Assembly (NCBI GenBank): GCA_963682025.1 | Contig: OY821520.1 | Location: 139,280,042 to 139,344,041, forward strand | Direction: 5' to 3' | Length of the DNA stretch: 64,000 nucleotides | Source: Cordilura impudica | Taxonomy: Eukaryota > Arthropoda > Insecta > Diptera > Scathophagidae | In this document: one piece after another, positions 31,736 through 43,942 of the stretch | How the letters are laid out: each line of letters begins with the position of its first letter | How positions within the stretch are numbered: position 1 is the first letter of the stretch | Position numbers and translations under genes: made by a program | The notes under the pieces: generated by a model | Databases searched by the model: none | The model's input: the letters and a program-made list of their open reading frames with translations, nothing else | Told to the model about the DNA's origin: nothing

Positions 31736-32311
31736 CCCCCCAATCTCACATCACACTGAAATTGTAAAATCGTTGTGTACTTATTATCAACGAAAAATTG
31801 TTCGAATTAGTCGAATCCATCGCCATTAAATTTTATGCTCAAACATCTGACTGCAATCTCATTTTTAAAATGTTGTCGAAGCGTAAACTTGAAAAAATTT
31901 GTATACTTCTCTCTCTTATTTTATTTTAAGTAGAGTTACCAAGTTTATTATACAGGCACATGTTTGAGGGAAAATGTTTACATTTATTATTATTAGTATT
32001 ATTTTAATAATAGTTAATAATATTTATGCTCTATAATTAACAAACTTGCGTTTTTGTATGCGCATTTCAAAAAATAAATCATTATAATAGATTTAACAAG
32101 TTAAAACTTTAATTACAATTTTACAGAATCCAGTAAATTTGCATTAAATTTATAACAGGGTAACATTAATCATCGTTAGTGTCTGCCACTATTCGCACGA
32201 AAAATTTGGTGCCATTAGTGTGACCACTGTGGAAAATGTGTGTGTATTAGTAAAAAAAAATGTGAGTGTATTGAGTTTTTCGAACTTGCAGTGTGATGTG
32301 AGATTGGTGGG
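31736..32311. mobile_element. Candidate MITE with 23-bp inverted ends
   Basis: CCCCCCAATCTCACATCACA.. at 31736 and its inverse ending at 32311 differ at one of 23 positions. Flanks share TAA (left GTTAA, right TAATA), which would fit a Harbinger-type or truncated TTAA duplication. No coding capacity. Confidence 0.6.
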
Positions 32312-32805
32312 TAATATGCCAAACTTATGTTCATATTTGTAAAAGAATAATGAAAAAACGTATGAAATAAAAGACCAACCCGTGTATACTCTTAACATTG
32401 TTCTGTATGATATCTAGTTGAAAATATTAACATTCATGTTAAAATAGAAATAACTATTACAAAGCTAATTAGAACAAACAAAAATTATGGCGGCATCTAC
32501 TGTGGCATAGTCACGCTGAGCAAAATGAAGTGACACTCTGTTATACAAAAGAAATGTATTTTCCCCACAACAAAATACTGCAGAATTTTATGTAAATAAA
32601 ATAACCGATTTATTTCTAACATGCAGTTACTATGAATATACATACATACATATATATAATATATGTATGTACATTATTTGTATTATTTAATATGTGTATG
32701 TATGTATATTTAAATATTACACACAAAAAATAAAACATCAAACGTTATTTTTGTGTTTTTCTCTTTAAATAAATTAATACATAAATTTTTTTGCTAAATT
32801 TACAT

Positions 32806-33431
32806 TTGGGCAATTCACAACAGGTGTTGTATATTGTATGTTGTATTGAAATACACAATACAATCATTTGTTGTGAACACTCAGTTGTATTTTCATATTG
32901 TAAAACGCTTTCTTTAGTAATTTTCGATCCAACGAGGAAAGATCGCTTCGTCGCTTCTGCTATTTTGTATAAGAGAAAACACTTGTCAGTGTTTGCTTTT
33001 TGGTCGTGAGATATACCCTGGAGTTTTAGTTACGTACCTCTTGCATTTTAATTTACAATGAAAAAAAAATGTTAAATGTTTTGGTTGGTACTGAAAGAGA
33101 AAATACATACTAAAAATATAAACATTAATTTTTATATAAATAAACTTATCGATGTATTTGCGTTATTTGCATTGTTTGCCATATTTTATTTTATAATTAT
33201 TTATGCTGATAATATTCTATGTATTTGTTTTTTCTTTTTCATAAAACTGGCATTCACTTGGAAGTGATATGTTATGATACAATATACAACATTTACTAAA
33301 CATAGCAAATGAAGTTGGATCGTGTATCAGATTTTTCAGTGAAAATTACCAACAACAATTTTACACTATTGTAAAGTGATACACGATACAAGAGATACAA
33401 CGATACATTAACCATTGTGAATTGCCCAATT
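32806..33431. mobile_element. Candidate MITE with 15-bp inverted ends (626 bp)
   Basis: TTGGGCAATTCACAA at 32806-32820 is exactly inverted at 33417-33431. Subterminal parts are loosely inverted too (GTTGTATATTGTATG / GATACAATATACAAC type). A target duplication is not clear. Confidence 0.6.
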
Positions 33432-33477
33432 GTTTTTTTTTATTAACAACTAGGTATTTTAGCATTATTTGCTTTAG

Positions 33478-34286
33478 ATGTTGGTGAATTTTTACTCTCT
33501 TTATATTAACTCGTAGTGTCTGCTTGTCGAAAAAATTTTGGATCGATTTTAACCACTTTCCCGTGACCCAATCGATCTGAAATTTTGCAGGCAGGCTTGT
33601 GGCAATGACAGAAATGATCTAACATACAATAACAATGGAAACTTTTAAATTTTTCTACCAGAGTTGATAAAAAAATGTACAAAGGGTTTGTTTTTGTTAT
33701 ATTATTACCATAACGACCACAAAAACAACAAGTCCAGCTATGAAAACAATGCAACATTTAGAATAACAACAAGAACAATATAGAAATATCATGTTTTTCA
33801 TTTTTTTTTTTACTTTTTCAGAGATTTCCCTGGACCTGTTCCACCGATTTTAATGATTTTTGAAGTAGAAATCTTTCCATGAATTTGGTGAATCATTCTC
33901 ACTAAAAATGATCACTGTAGCTGCACTATTGAGGGCGTGATCGTGACAAGAACAACATAGAAAATTATTTTTTTTTCAAGACTTTTTTAGTTCTTCATTC
34001 AAATCTCGGGCCCTAATCGACCGATTTGCACGATTTTAAATAGCAAACTTCTCAGGATGTTAGTGAATCATTTTTATGTCAACGAGTACCCTAGCTGCCG
34101 GATTGATGCCGTCATCGTGATTTCCACAGACGGACAGACGGACAGACGGACATCGCTATATCAACTCCGGTTGTTATAAGGATCACAAATATATAAATTT
34201 TATGGGGTCCAAAATTTTTTTTCTAATTATTACAAACGGAATGACAAACTTATATATACCCTCTGCACACTGGAGTGGAGGGTATA
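33478..34286 (+). repeat. Family C repeat, copy 1
   Basis: Starts near GGTGAATTTTTACTCTCTTT, includes CTCGGGCCCTAATCGACCGA and two GGACAGAC units (34130-34155), and ends CACTGGAGTGGAGGGTATAA. Related copies at 37420-38298 and 46404-46926. Confidence 0.8.
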
Positions 34287-34364
34287 ACAACTCTACAACA
34301 GCAACAATGACAGTCATATGTTTTTCAAATAGGAAAAAACTGTTTATGTGTTAGTTTCGGTCAT

Positions 34365-35150
34365 TCCCCAGTATGCATTGAAATATTATTTCTCCAATGT
34401 TGGAGAAAAGTTAAGTTCTTAAATTGATGTCAAATGTAATTCTCAACTTGGGTTGAACAATTTTTCTCCTTGTTTGCTTTCAACTTGACATCAAGTTGAG
34501 ACTTAACATTTTTTCCAATCTTTGAGAAACATTTTTACTCTCAATTGGATATCCAACACTTTTCTCCACTTGAGACCAAACATTTTTTCAACTTGAATAC
34601 GATTTGTGTTAAGTCTGAGATATTATTTAAATATGTCATAAATAATAAATTAAATTAAAAAATGCCAAAAAAGTACAAATAAATCATTGATATATTTTTA
34701 ATTATTTCTGTTTTTTGTCGAATTTTTCAAAAAATGTACAACTAATTAATTCATTTATTTTTAATTCTAGATTTTAAAAAATGTACATAATATGTACATT
34801 TAATGTTAAATATGTACATAGTAATGTTAAATATATAATGAAATTAAATTGAAACATTAAAAAAAGTACATTGTTTTCATTTCTAAAATTAGTATAATAT
34901 TTTTTAATATGGCAATTCCGTACCTTCCATTTGATACCGATTGGAAATATTTCTTTGCTATCAAGTTGAGAATCACAAATTTCTCAATTTGATAACTATG
35001 AAAATCGCCATATAAAAAATGTGCCTTTTAAGTTGAGAAGACTATATTCGAACTATTGAGGGCATTTGAGAATTAACGTTGGAGATTTGAAAAATGTATT
35101 TGATCTCAAATGCACCTCAAGTTGATAGCAAACAAAAATGTTTATTGGGA
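34365..35150. mobile_element. Candidate MITE with subterminal TCAAGTTGA arrays
   Basis: Left end TCCCCAGTATGCATT and right end (inverted) TCCCAATAAACATT are weak inverted repeats. The left half contains CAACTTG motifs (near 34444, 34481, 34594) and the right half the inverse CAAGTTG (near 34963, 35029, 35107), with one inverse copy near 34492. Such arrays flank MITEs as transposase-binding sites (inference). Confidence 0.45.
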
Positions 35151-35426
35151 CATTTATTGTAGGGTCGTTTGCACACACACAAAAAATAGAAAATAAATTG
35201 TCAATAAGCAAAGCAAGTGGCTTCGAAATTCGATGATGCCAGTTAATCATTTTTTGTTCACGCGGAATTTATAATTGGAGGAATTTTTTTCTCGAGAAAT
35301 GTATTTTCCGTGAGAAAGAAATTCCTTGAGAATATTCATAATTGGGATGAATAACTTTTAATTGGAAATTTTTAGTCAGAACAAATCATAATTCTAGTTA
35401 GATGTTGGTAAATATTTAATTAATGT

Positions 35427-35902
35427 TTTTTTTAATATAACAAAAATGGATTTTCCCTTTAACAAAATATGGCAGAATTCTTTATAAATGAAATGCAAAA
35501 TGGAAAATCAATTTTGTGCTAATTCTTAACAAAATTAATAAAATATATATATGTATTATTAAATTTATTAATATTTGTAATTTTATTTGACACAATTTCA
35601 TACACAGTTTTACAGATCAACTGTTTTAATTAGAAAAAATATTGTGGTGGCATCTACGCAATTATTGAGGCAGTCACGGAAAAATTAAATGCAAGTCTGT
35701 TTTTTTTAATATAACAAAAATGGAATTTCCCTTTAACAAAATATGGCAGAATTCTTTATAAATGAAATGCAAAATGGAAAATCAATTTTGTGCTAATTCT
35801 TAACAAAATTAATAATATATATATACGTATTATTATATTTATTAATATTTGTAATTTTATTTGACACAATTTTACACACAGTTTTACAGATCAACTGTTT
35901 TC
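35427..35902 (+). repeat. 274-bp offset direct duplication
   Basis: 35427-35628 and 35701-35902 are ~95% identical (TTTAATATAACAAAAATGGA...GTTTTACAGATCAACTG). The first copy carries a separate segment (GGTGGCATCTACGCAATT) between the units. Local tandem duplication. Confidence 0.85.
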
Positions 35903-37129
35903 AACTGATTTAGAAGTTTTCTGTTTTTGAAACAGTAGTGCCAATTTGTAACATTTTGTGATGTAATGAAAATCGCAGAATAATAAGTTAATACACAATA
36001 AAAAATATTAAATTTTTAAGTTTTATATACATATTGCAATAAAAAAAACTTTGGTAAATTTACATTGAAGATGGTCAGAAATGAATGAGAAAAAATATAT
36101 AGACATTTTAGAAAAGCACATTTAATGTTAAACTTTATGCACAAAATATATGGGTTTTTGTTGTTTCGAATTTAACTGTGGCTCTAAGTGAAAAGTTTTA
36201 GACCGATCGTATATTACATCTTGAGGATCCTCACCTAATATTTTCAAATATTTTAAATTCTTTTTAACTCATTTAACCTCATTACGAAAATAGTAAAACA
36301 GTAAATATGGAAAATCCACGCACCTCAAAAAATTGTTTTCTATGAAATAAATTAAAGACATTTCATATTATACAATTTTCTTTCAAAAATGTATCAATTA
36401 TTGCAAATTTGAAATTTGACATATAGTATTTGTACATATATTTGTATAGATTTCGCAGTATGAAAAGAACTATTATTTCTTTATTTAGAATATATGTAAG
36501 TATTGCTCGCAAAAAAATGCAACATCATGAATGAAACACATAGACGACTGCTGGCAGCAGCATTTGTAGTCGTATAGTCAGCTACTTGATTTTTCTGAAT
36601 ACGACAGCAACATATAATACAAATGCATTTTTATTTAAATATACAATTACTATTACTTATTTAAAATGCATTAGTACAACGTAAAAATAAATAAATTAGT
36701 ATAACGCCTTTTGATTATTAATGGAATTATAGCCTTTCATTTTGCGATTTTTTTTTTAAACAAAATAAAATATTTCATAGCACTAACTTCTTTTACATAT
36801 TTTGTTATATTGTCAACACTATTTTTGTTTTGTAGCCAACAAAACACACTTGCAGTTTTTTTTCTATTTGAAGAACATATGACTGCCATTGTTGATGTTG
36901 TAGAGTTGTTGTTTTTTTTATTTTGTTTCGTTAACTCTTTTGTATTAAAGCACCTCCAATATATGTATCCATTTTAGTTTGCAAATTCAGTATATTTATA
37001 ATTTATTACTTACAGCAAAAAATAATAGAAACAATTTTATCAGTTATGCTTACGAAACTATATAAATAGACTTGAAGTTGGCTGCAAAAGCAGTAGCCTG
37101 TGTAAAGAACAAGTTAACGACATGTAACT
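35903..37129. other. AT-rich spacer, no gene seen
   Basis: About 1.2 kb; open frames here are hydrophobic A/T-driven runs with no motif. Confidence 0.5.
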
Positions 37130-37265
37130 GTTACGTAACGTGTCAGCCTTTTTTTCACATGAAAAGTATTGGGACGTTCCGGTTACGTTCGGTAACTGTT
37201 TTAAATGATTTTCATGTAAAAAAAAACAACTGACTCGTTACGGTTACGGTTAGAAAACATTGACC
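37130..37265 (+). repeat. Family E repeat, copy 1
   Basis: Shares GACGTTCCGGTTACGTT, CGGTAACTG, TTTTCATGTAA and AACTGACTCGTTACGGTTACG with 56375-56500. Class unknown. Confidence 0.65.
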
Positions 37266-37419
37266 TTTTATATGTATTATAATGCTATGAATGCATTTAT
37301 CTTAATTTCATTTTATTTATATATTCTTTTTTTTTGTATTGTATATTATTTTTTTTATTATTATTACTATTTCATTTAATTATTTTTTTCTTTAAATAAA
37401 TTAATACATAAAAATTTGT

Positions 37420-38298
37420 TTCTTAAATTATTGGTGAACTTTTACTCCCTTTATTTACTGCCTTTATATTAACTGGTAGTGTCTGCTTGTCGACAAAATT
37501 TTGGATCGATTTTTAGCCCCTTTCCCGTGAGCCAATCGATCTGAAATTTTGCATGCAGGCTCGTGGCAATGACCGAAATGATCTAACAAATTTTTTTAGT
37601 GATGCCAAAACAATGGAAACTTTTAAAATTTTCTACCAGAGTTCACAAAAAAATGTACAAAGGGTTTGTTTTTATTATATTATTACCACAACGACCACAA
37701 AAACAACAAGTCCAGCTATGACAACAATGCAACATTTAGAAAAACAACAGGAACAATATGGAAACATCATGTTTTTCATTTTTTTTTTTAATTTTTCATA
37801 CATTTACCTGGACCTGTTCCACCGATTTTAATGATTTTTGAAGTAGAAATCTTCCCATGAATTTGGTGAATAATTCTCACTAAAAATTATCACCCTAGCT
37901 ATCCTATTGAGGGCGTGATCGTGACAAGAACAACATAGAAAATTATATTTTTTCAAGACTTTTTTTAGTTCTTCATTCAAATCTCGGGCCCTAATCGACC
38001 GATTTGGACGATTTTAAATAGCAAACTTTTCAGGATGTTAATGAATCATTTTTTATGCCAACGAGCACCCTAGCTGCCCGATTGATGCCGTCATCGTGAT
38101 TTCCACAGACGGACAGACGGACAGACGGACAGACGGACAGACGGACAGACGGACAGACGGACATCGCTATATCAACTCCGGTTGTTATAAGGATCACAAA
38201 TATATATATTTTATGGGGTCCAAATTTTTTTTTCTAATTATTACAAACGGAATGACAAACTTATATATACCCTCTGCACACTGGAGTGGAGGGTATAA
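37420..38298 (+). repeat. Family C repeat, copy 2
   Basis: The longest copy of family C in the window. Same landmarks as 33478-34286, with six GGACAGAC units instead of two. Confidence 0.8.
38107..38163 (+). repeat. (GGACAGAC)6 microsatellite inside family C
   Basis: Six tandem 8-mers between CACAGAC and GGACATCGC. Copies 1 and 3 of the family have two and one unit at the same place. Confidence 0.9.
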
Positions 38299-38477
38299 AA
38301 ATATTAAATAATTTTAAAGAAAAAAAAAAAAAAAAAAAAACGAATTATAACCAAAAATGTTAATACAAATATTAGTAAATAAAATAATATAAAAAAATAA
38401 AAATAACAAAATTAGTTAAATATAAAATATAAACGGATCAGAAAAAAAAAAATTAAAAAAAAAAATAAGAAAAGGGA

Positions 38478-39243
38478 TCAGCTAAAAAATTTAAAAAGTT
38501 CCCTCTTAAAATGCATTGCGTTGCTTATAATTTTAATTGACGATGGCAACGAATTGCAAAGACGTATTGAGGAGACATAAAATTGCCAATTGGATACTAA
38601 ATATTGGTATCCAATGTACATTATGTCATGATTTCTAGCCGTGCGCATAAAAACGAGTCTGTCATACAGATATGTTGGCTGATGTGTACGTACAACTTTA
38701 TATAAGAACAGTAGCGTTTTTATCTTTAACAAATTTTCAAATGTTACTCCGTAAAGTACGAAATCGGCTCATATTTTCGAATATTGAAAATATATCTTAA
38801 AATTGCATTGAAAGTGGACTCTAGCTTTTTATAACTCTTAGAATCAGTGCTTGCATATATTTCGCAGCCATATAGTAGAGTTGGCATAAGGTATGTTTTT
38901 GCAAGCAAAATTCGAATGTTAAGGGAGGTTATATGTTGTGTATTCCATAACGTTCTAAGCACTGAGTAAGTTCTCCCAGCAGCAGTAGTAATATGGTTAG
39001 ACCATGTGAGATTATCATTAAAAATAATACCTAAATTTTTAGCTGTTGATACGATTTCAATTTTCTGGTTGTTTAACATAATCAATGGTTCAAAAGGCAG
39101 TGCCATTGTTCCTCTTGTAAAAATCAAACACTTTGATTTAGAGGGGTTGAGGCATAAACCATTTGCACTTGCCCATGTATAAATCTTATTAAGATCTGAA
39201 TTTAATTTTGCAACGCAATCATTTATGCTGCTTATTTCAATAA
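38478..39243 (-). pseudogene. LINE reverse transcriptase C-terminal part
   Basis: Minus-strand frames read WASANGLCLNPSKSKCLIFT, then KIEIVSTAKNLGIIFNDNL with TWSNHI, LRILLAKTYLMPTLLYGCEI-type text, FNAILRYIFNIRKYEPIS, and after a stop/frame change ENLLKIKTLLFLYKVVRTHQ and LCNSLPSSIKIISNAMHFK. This is the thumb and C-terminal region of a jockey/I/CR1-type LINE; the clade is unresolved. The catalytic YxDD part is missing (5' truncated at ~39243). Confidence 0.8.
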
Positions 39244-39268
39244 CAAATTAGGAATATCTGTTATTCTG

Positions 39269-39293
39269 TTTTTTTTTTTTTTTTTTTTTTTTT
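39269..39293. repeat. T25 homopolymer
   Basis: A run of 25 T. It may be the poly(A) tail of a minus-strand retroelement, but no such element was recognised on its right. Confidence 0.8.
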
Positions 39294-39339
39294 GGAACAA
39301 TCGATTAGTTGAGACAACTTTTACTATTTTTTAAAAATG

Positions 39340-39760
39340 GAATTCGTGCTGTCATCCAACTTGAAAAGTCAAATCACATTAAGAAATCAAAGATGAGATA
39401 GACGAGTTTAACACTATTTACAATGATGAGCCTCAGTCTGGACGTTCAGTTCAGGAAATTACATCGGAAATCATTGATTAAATTGACGATATAGTTCTGA
39501 TTGGCGGACGAGTTAAAGACCGTTAGGACCACGAGAAGATCACATGGTTACGCTATTTCAACTTTAAACGACAAATATTTTATGAAAATGCTACCGACAC
39601 GTTTACTCATAAATGAGAATAAATGAAATCGTGTAACTGAATCGGCAGCTGGTTTAGAGCTTTTGTTATGAAATGGCTCGGCAGAAAAAGATTCGAGTCG
39701 AATGACGAAGAAGTCATCTCTCCAACAGTAGCCTATATTATGGCTCTTTCGTATTCCTAC
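39340..39760 (+). pseudogene. Old mariner relic
   Basis: Fragments in shifting frames match mariner transposase: FNTIYNDEPQSGRSV (RSGRP region), RVKVRTVRT, SHGYAISTLNDKYF.KMLPTR and NRVTESAAGLELLL. Numerous stops. Further parts around 39660-39780 are too worn to place. Confidence 0.55.
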
Positions 39761-40214
39761 TTTGCGGAGGGCTCAAAAAAATATGTAGAATCGCAGAAAC
39801 ATTAAAAATGCCATAAAAAAAAAATGTCTATATTTATTTAAAGACTTTTTGCCTGCTGCTCGTAACCCATCAGAAACAGAGTATTCTAATTTGTATCAAC
39901 CAACGGTTTTATTTTTATTCTAAATACTTACTCAATCTCCCATTAGACCTTCACCTTTCTAACTTATACAGTATGTAAAATAAAGTTTTCGTTGAATTTT
40001 TTTTATTAATTTTAGTTCACTCTGTAATACTTATACTTAATATACAAATATTTTTCGAAAATTTGTATATGATCTGTTTGATTACCTACATACAACATGG
40101 AGTGAAAAGTACCTAGCCTCACATATAGATGGCGTGATAAGTGCCAATTTTGTCCGTTTATTCAGTAGGGCCAACTGTCAGAAAAATAGTGTCAAAATTT
40201 ACTGACATTTCATT

Positions 40215-40742
40215 AATTAGAAGAAAAAAAAGTTACCGTTAAAAAATGATGCTGCTTTTTAAGTTTGAGAAAGGTGGCATGTCATAACGTCCAATGTCAT
40301 AATGTCCATGGACGTTATAACGCAGTAATATGCGACATAACGTCCCTAAATCGGCGCCGATTTTTCTTACCTATCCCTTTGAATTTCGTTTTCATCTCTC
40401 TTTTTTCCTTGGTATTTCATTTACGAATTGACATGCCACCTTGAGAAAAAATGGATTGCGAAGAGTATAATGATTTGATTAAACATTGTTTTTTGGTGGG
40501 AAAATATTGCCCAAGCCAAAGAATGGATTGATAAACATTATGGTGAATTTTCGCTGTCATATTCAATAGTTAAAACGTGGTGTTGTGATTGTAAACGTAG
40601 TCGTACGAGCACAAATGATGCAGATCTTCTTGGTCGTCCAAATAAGGCAGTTACCGAAGAACGCGTAGGAAAAGTGCATCAGGCTGTATTAGATGATCGA
40701 GAAGTTAAAGTGAGTGAGATTGCCGGCATCATAAAGATATGA
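40215..40742 (+). pseudogene. mariner transposase N-terminal fragment, split by a MITE
   Basis: After the MITE the text reads EEYNDLIKHCFLVGK, QAKEWIDKHYGEFSLSYSIV, KTWCCDCKRSRTSTNDADLL and GRPNKAVTEERVGKVHQAV, LDDREVKVSEIAGIIKI: the helix-turn-helix region of mauritiana/irritans-type mariners. One frameshift near 40500. The catalytic domain is missing; a LINE fragment follows at ~40743. Confidence 0.82.
40273..40440. mobile_element. 168-bp MITE with 8-bp target duplication
   Basis: Inverted ends GGTGGCATGTCA / TGACATGCCACC (12 bp, perfect) flanked by TTGAGAAA on both sides (40265-40272, 40441-40448). An 8-bp duplication points to the hAT or P superfamily. Contains repeated TAACGTCC motifs. 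It interrupts the mariner fragment near its start. Confidence 0.9.
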
Positions 40743-41097
40743 GCAATTTTATATACATAATGCTGCTCAGTAACACAAATAGGAAGACTCAAAAAATTAC
40801 AGAATAAAGCAATGCGATCAATTTTAAAATGTAACATTTCTACACCTATAGAAAGTATGCTTAATGCGCTAAAATGGCTCAATATAAAACAAAGACTCGA
40901 ACTGAACATACTTCACTTTATACTAAAAATGAAAACGGGAAACGCGCCAGAATATCTAATAGAGCAACTTAACTATGTTAGAGAAATACAATCCTATCAG
41001 CTTAGAAATGTTTCCCAGTAATATCAAATCTGAAAATAATACTAATGCGTTTAAAATGGAAATTGTACATTTTATAAGGAATAACAATATTCATTAG
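40743..41097 (+). pseudogene. LINE reverse transcriptase C-terminal end
   Basis: Reads SVTQIGRLQKLQNKAMRSIL, KCNISTPIESMLNALKWLNI, KQRLELNILHFILKMKTGNA, PEYLIEQLNYV, then after a frameshift FKMEIVHFIRNNNIH and a stop (41095-41097), followed by an A/T-rich tail with TAATAATAATAAAAAA. Typical LINE C-terminus (LQxxQNxAMRxIL, RQxxxxN). 5' truncated; inserted in or next to the mariner fragment. Confidence 0.8.
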
Positions 41098-41209
41098 AGC
41101 TTTTGATAATAATAATTTTTTTTGTAAAATAATAATTGTAAAGCTTATATTGAAAAGTATATTAAATACTACAAAATTAAACTACTAATAATAATAAAAA
41201 ATATATATA

Positions 41210-42649
41210 CACTGTGGTTCATCAGGATAGAACCAGTATATTTAAAATTAAAAAAAAAATCTATAAATTGCAAATAGAAAAAAATACAAAAATTTAGCTT
41301 TGCAGAAAAATAACTGATTCCTCAAATTACAATCTAAACACAAAAGTTTTATGATAATGCTTTATAACGGTTCGTTTTTCTCTTTGTTTTTAGTCCAGTA
41401 TAAAATTCTTCATTAATTTTTTGGTTCAACAGAATAGAACCACCTTTTCATTGTTCTATAAATCAAACAGACTTGCTTTTTGTACTTGATAATTGATTCT
41501 GTTGTAGTTATTTCCTTTAAATATTAATTTAATAATGCGTAAATTTCCTGTTATTTACAATAACCATAAATTCTATTTTTCATTGATTCGTTTAGAGATT
41601 TCAAATAGTCGAGAGATATTTCACTCCATGCAGCTTTTATTCCAACAATTAGCTCATCTTTGGTTTCGTACTGCTTTCCTCCTTCGTATGCCTTACGAGT
41701 TAGCCAACCCCAAACATTTCCTATAATGTTAAGGTCGGGCGAATAGGGCGGCCAATTTAAGGACTCAATATTTTGGCTGGCAATCCACGATTTTACTACA
41801 CGTGCCGTGTGTATAGGTGCGTTATCATGTTGATAAATCCACTCTAGTGGTCCAAAAATATCTTTTATCTTAGGGAAAGCCTGTTCCAATAGGTTCTTGT
41901 AATTATTTCCGGTCATTCGGGTATTTTGAACAACAAGGTCAATAACGCCGTAGTATGAAACTGCAGCCCATACCATAACGTCCCCCCTCTCTGCTGTGAT
42001 GGCGGCTCAGAAATTTTTCCTCTTTACGGATATCGTGAAAATAAAAGTTGTAGCCATCGGGACCATCCATATTAAATTTTGTTTCGTCCGAAAAAATTAC
42101 TTTTCGCCAATCATTATCACTTAATTGTCTTTGAACATCCCATGTCATATGATTTTTGGTAAATTGAAGGCGTTGTTGCTGACGAGTTGCATTTAATGGA
42201 GGTTTTTCTTCAGTTTTCAGAGCTGTAAATGTTCACTGCTTAAATAGCGCGTCGAACTGCTGATTTACTTGCATTTACTCCTGCTTAATGCTTGATTTTA
42301 GATGTATTTTAAGGTATATTTTTTTACCCATTTTCTTTAGTTTTAATTTAATTTGGCTTAAATACAACCGCCTACTGATGTAAGTTACAAATGCTTGTAG
42401 TTCGCCTACTGATTTAAGCTAAAAATGCATGTGGTACTATTCTGTTTAACCAAAAAATTAATGAAGAATTTTCTACTTGACTACAAACAAAGAGAGAAAC
42501 GAACCGTTGTAGTGCATTATCATAAGATTTTTTGTGTTTAAATTGTCATTTGAACAATCAGTTATATTTCTGCAAAGCTGTTTTTTTTTATTTTTTCTGT
42601 ATTTTATTTAATTTTAAATATGCTGGTTCTATCCTGATGAACCACAGTG
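41210..42649 (-). mobile_element. Tc1-like element with long inverted repeats (1440 bp)
   Basis: Ends CACTGTGGTTCATCAGGATA / inverse, flanked by TA (41208-41209, 42650-42651). Inverted similarity continues ~220 bp inward (for example TTAATGAAGAATTTT near 42460 against AAAATTCTTCATTAA near 41403). One broken transposase gene on the minus strand. Confidence 0.93.
41551..42230 (-). pseudogene. Tc1-like DD34E transposase, inactive
   Basis: Reads PPLNATRQQQRLQFTKNHMT, then WRKVIFSDETKFNMDGPDGY (first Asp), HHSR, MVWAAVSYYGVIDLV, YQHDNAPIHTARVV (second Asp) and PPYSPDLNIIGNVWGWLTRK. The last motif is PDLNPIENVWG in active Tc1 elements, so the catalytic Glu is Gly here. A frameshift in a run of six G (~41985) separates the two halves. 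The N-terminal DNA-binding region before ~42230 is damaged or missing. Confidence 0.9.
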
Positions 42650-42935
42650 TATCTATATTAGATTTTGAATGGTATGAAAAAGTTTAATTTATCTTGAAAA
42701 ATTCTTTTTCCTTTAGTTCTTATTTCGATAAACACCTTTTACACGTAAACGACATAGGCTATGTACAATCGCTACTTTGGTTCCAGTTGTGGAAATAGTT
42801 CATTGACTAGTGTATTATTTACTTACCAGTTACCATACTAGACCATTCCATTTAAAAAATAATATATTCTATTCGGAAAGATGGCTGCTGATCTGATTAT
42901 AATTACCAATCTCTGGCGTTTGAATGAAAAAAAAA

Positions 42936-43729
42936 ACAAGTAAGAAAATTATAGCCGGTCTAGACCCTCTATATGATACCCTAACCATGCCTTTAGAGAC
43001 CGTATCTCATAGCCCCAACTAACTGGACATAGAAAATAAGCATAAACCAAATTTGAGTGGGATTTTTATTAATTTTTTTGGCTGCAGATATGAAAAAGTT
43101 CACATCGGATGCTATATCTATATGGGGACCAGGCCCAAAAATGGACCGATTTTGACTATGTTTGGTAAAGTCTCTTGTATATTGCAAAAATATATACAAA
43201 CAACATTTGAGAAGAATCAGTGCAATATTTTTGTTTTTTGATAGATTTATGTGAAGATCGGGAAGCAGCTCTATATGGGGCCTATGACTAAGAGTTGTTC
43301 CATAGGGATCATTTTTGGACTACTCAGTAATGGATGTAATAAACGAATACAAACCCAATTTGAGTAAGATCTATATGACAATTTGGATCTTATGGCAATT
43401 TATGTCGATTTCATAGCGGTCATTTCTATGAGGGCTAGGTCTGAACATGGACCGATTCGCACCAATTTCAATAGCGTTTATGGCTGACAAAAGCTTATAC
43501 ACCAAATTTCGTCAAAATATATTCATATTTGCGACCAGCAGTTTGATTACAAGGTTTACATGGACACACAGACAGACGGACGGACGAACATCGTTAAATC
43601 AAATCAGTTAGTGATTCTGAATCGATCGGTATAATAAAAGATGGGTCTAGGTCAAATATTTTTGGTAGCTACAAACAGCAGCACAAAGTCATTATACCCA
43701 AACCACATAGTGGTATAGGGTATAAAAAC
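42936..43729 (-). repeat. Family B repeat, copy 2
   Basis: Inverted orientation: begins ACAAGTAAGAAAATTATAGC and ends CCACATAGTGGTATAGGGTA then TAAAAA. Contains GACAGACGGACGGACG near 43570. Confidence 0.8.
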
Positions 43730-43942
43730 ATTTTTATACATTTTAAGCTTGTTTTTTTTTTCCTAAACAGAACCGCTTTTAGGAATACCTCTTCGTAAAT
43801 AAAGTATCTGAGCCGATTAAACTTTTTTCTATTTTTTAATAAGACAAGTTTTTGGACTATTATTGTACTTGGTAAAGAAACCCTGGTAACATTTGCAATT
43901 GTGCTCGTCTTCTCTACCAGTATTTCGTTTCAACATAATCGT

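Noticed and set aside
36711..36977. Hydrophobic 88-codon plus-strand frame
   Set aside because: Driven by T-rich DNA; no signal of selection or homology.
38107..38163. Regular 8-bp repeats as a CRISPR-like array
   Set aside because: No spacers, eukaryotic context, inside a TE family: a plain microsatellite.
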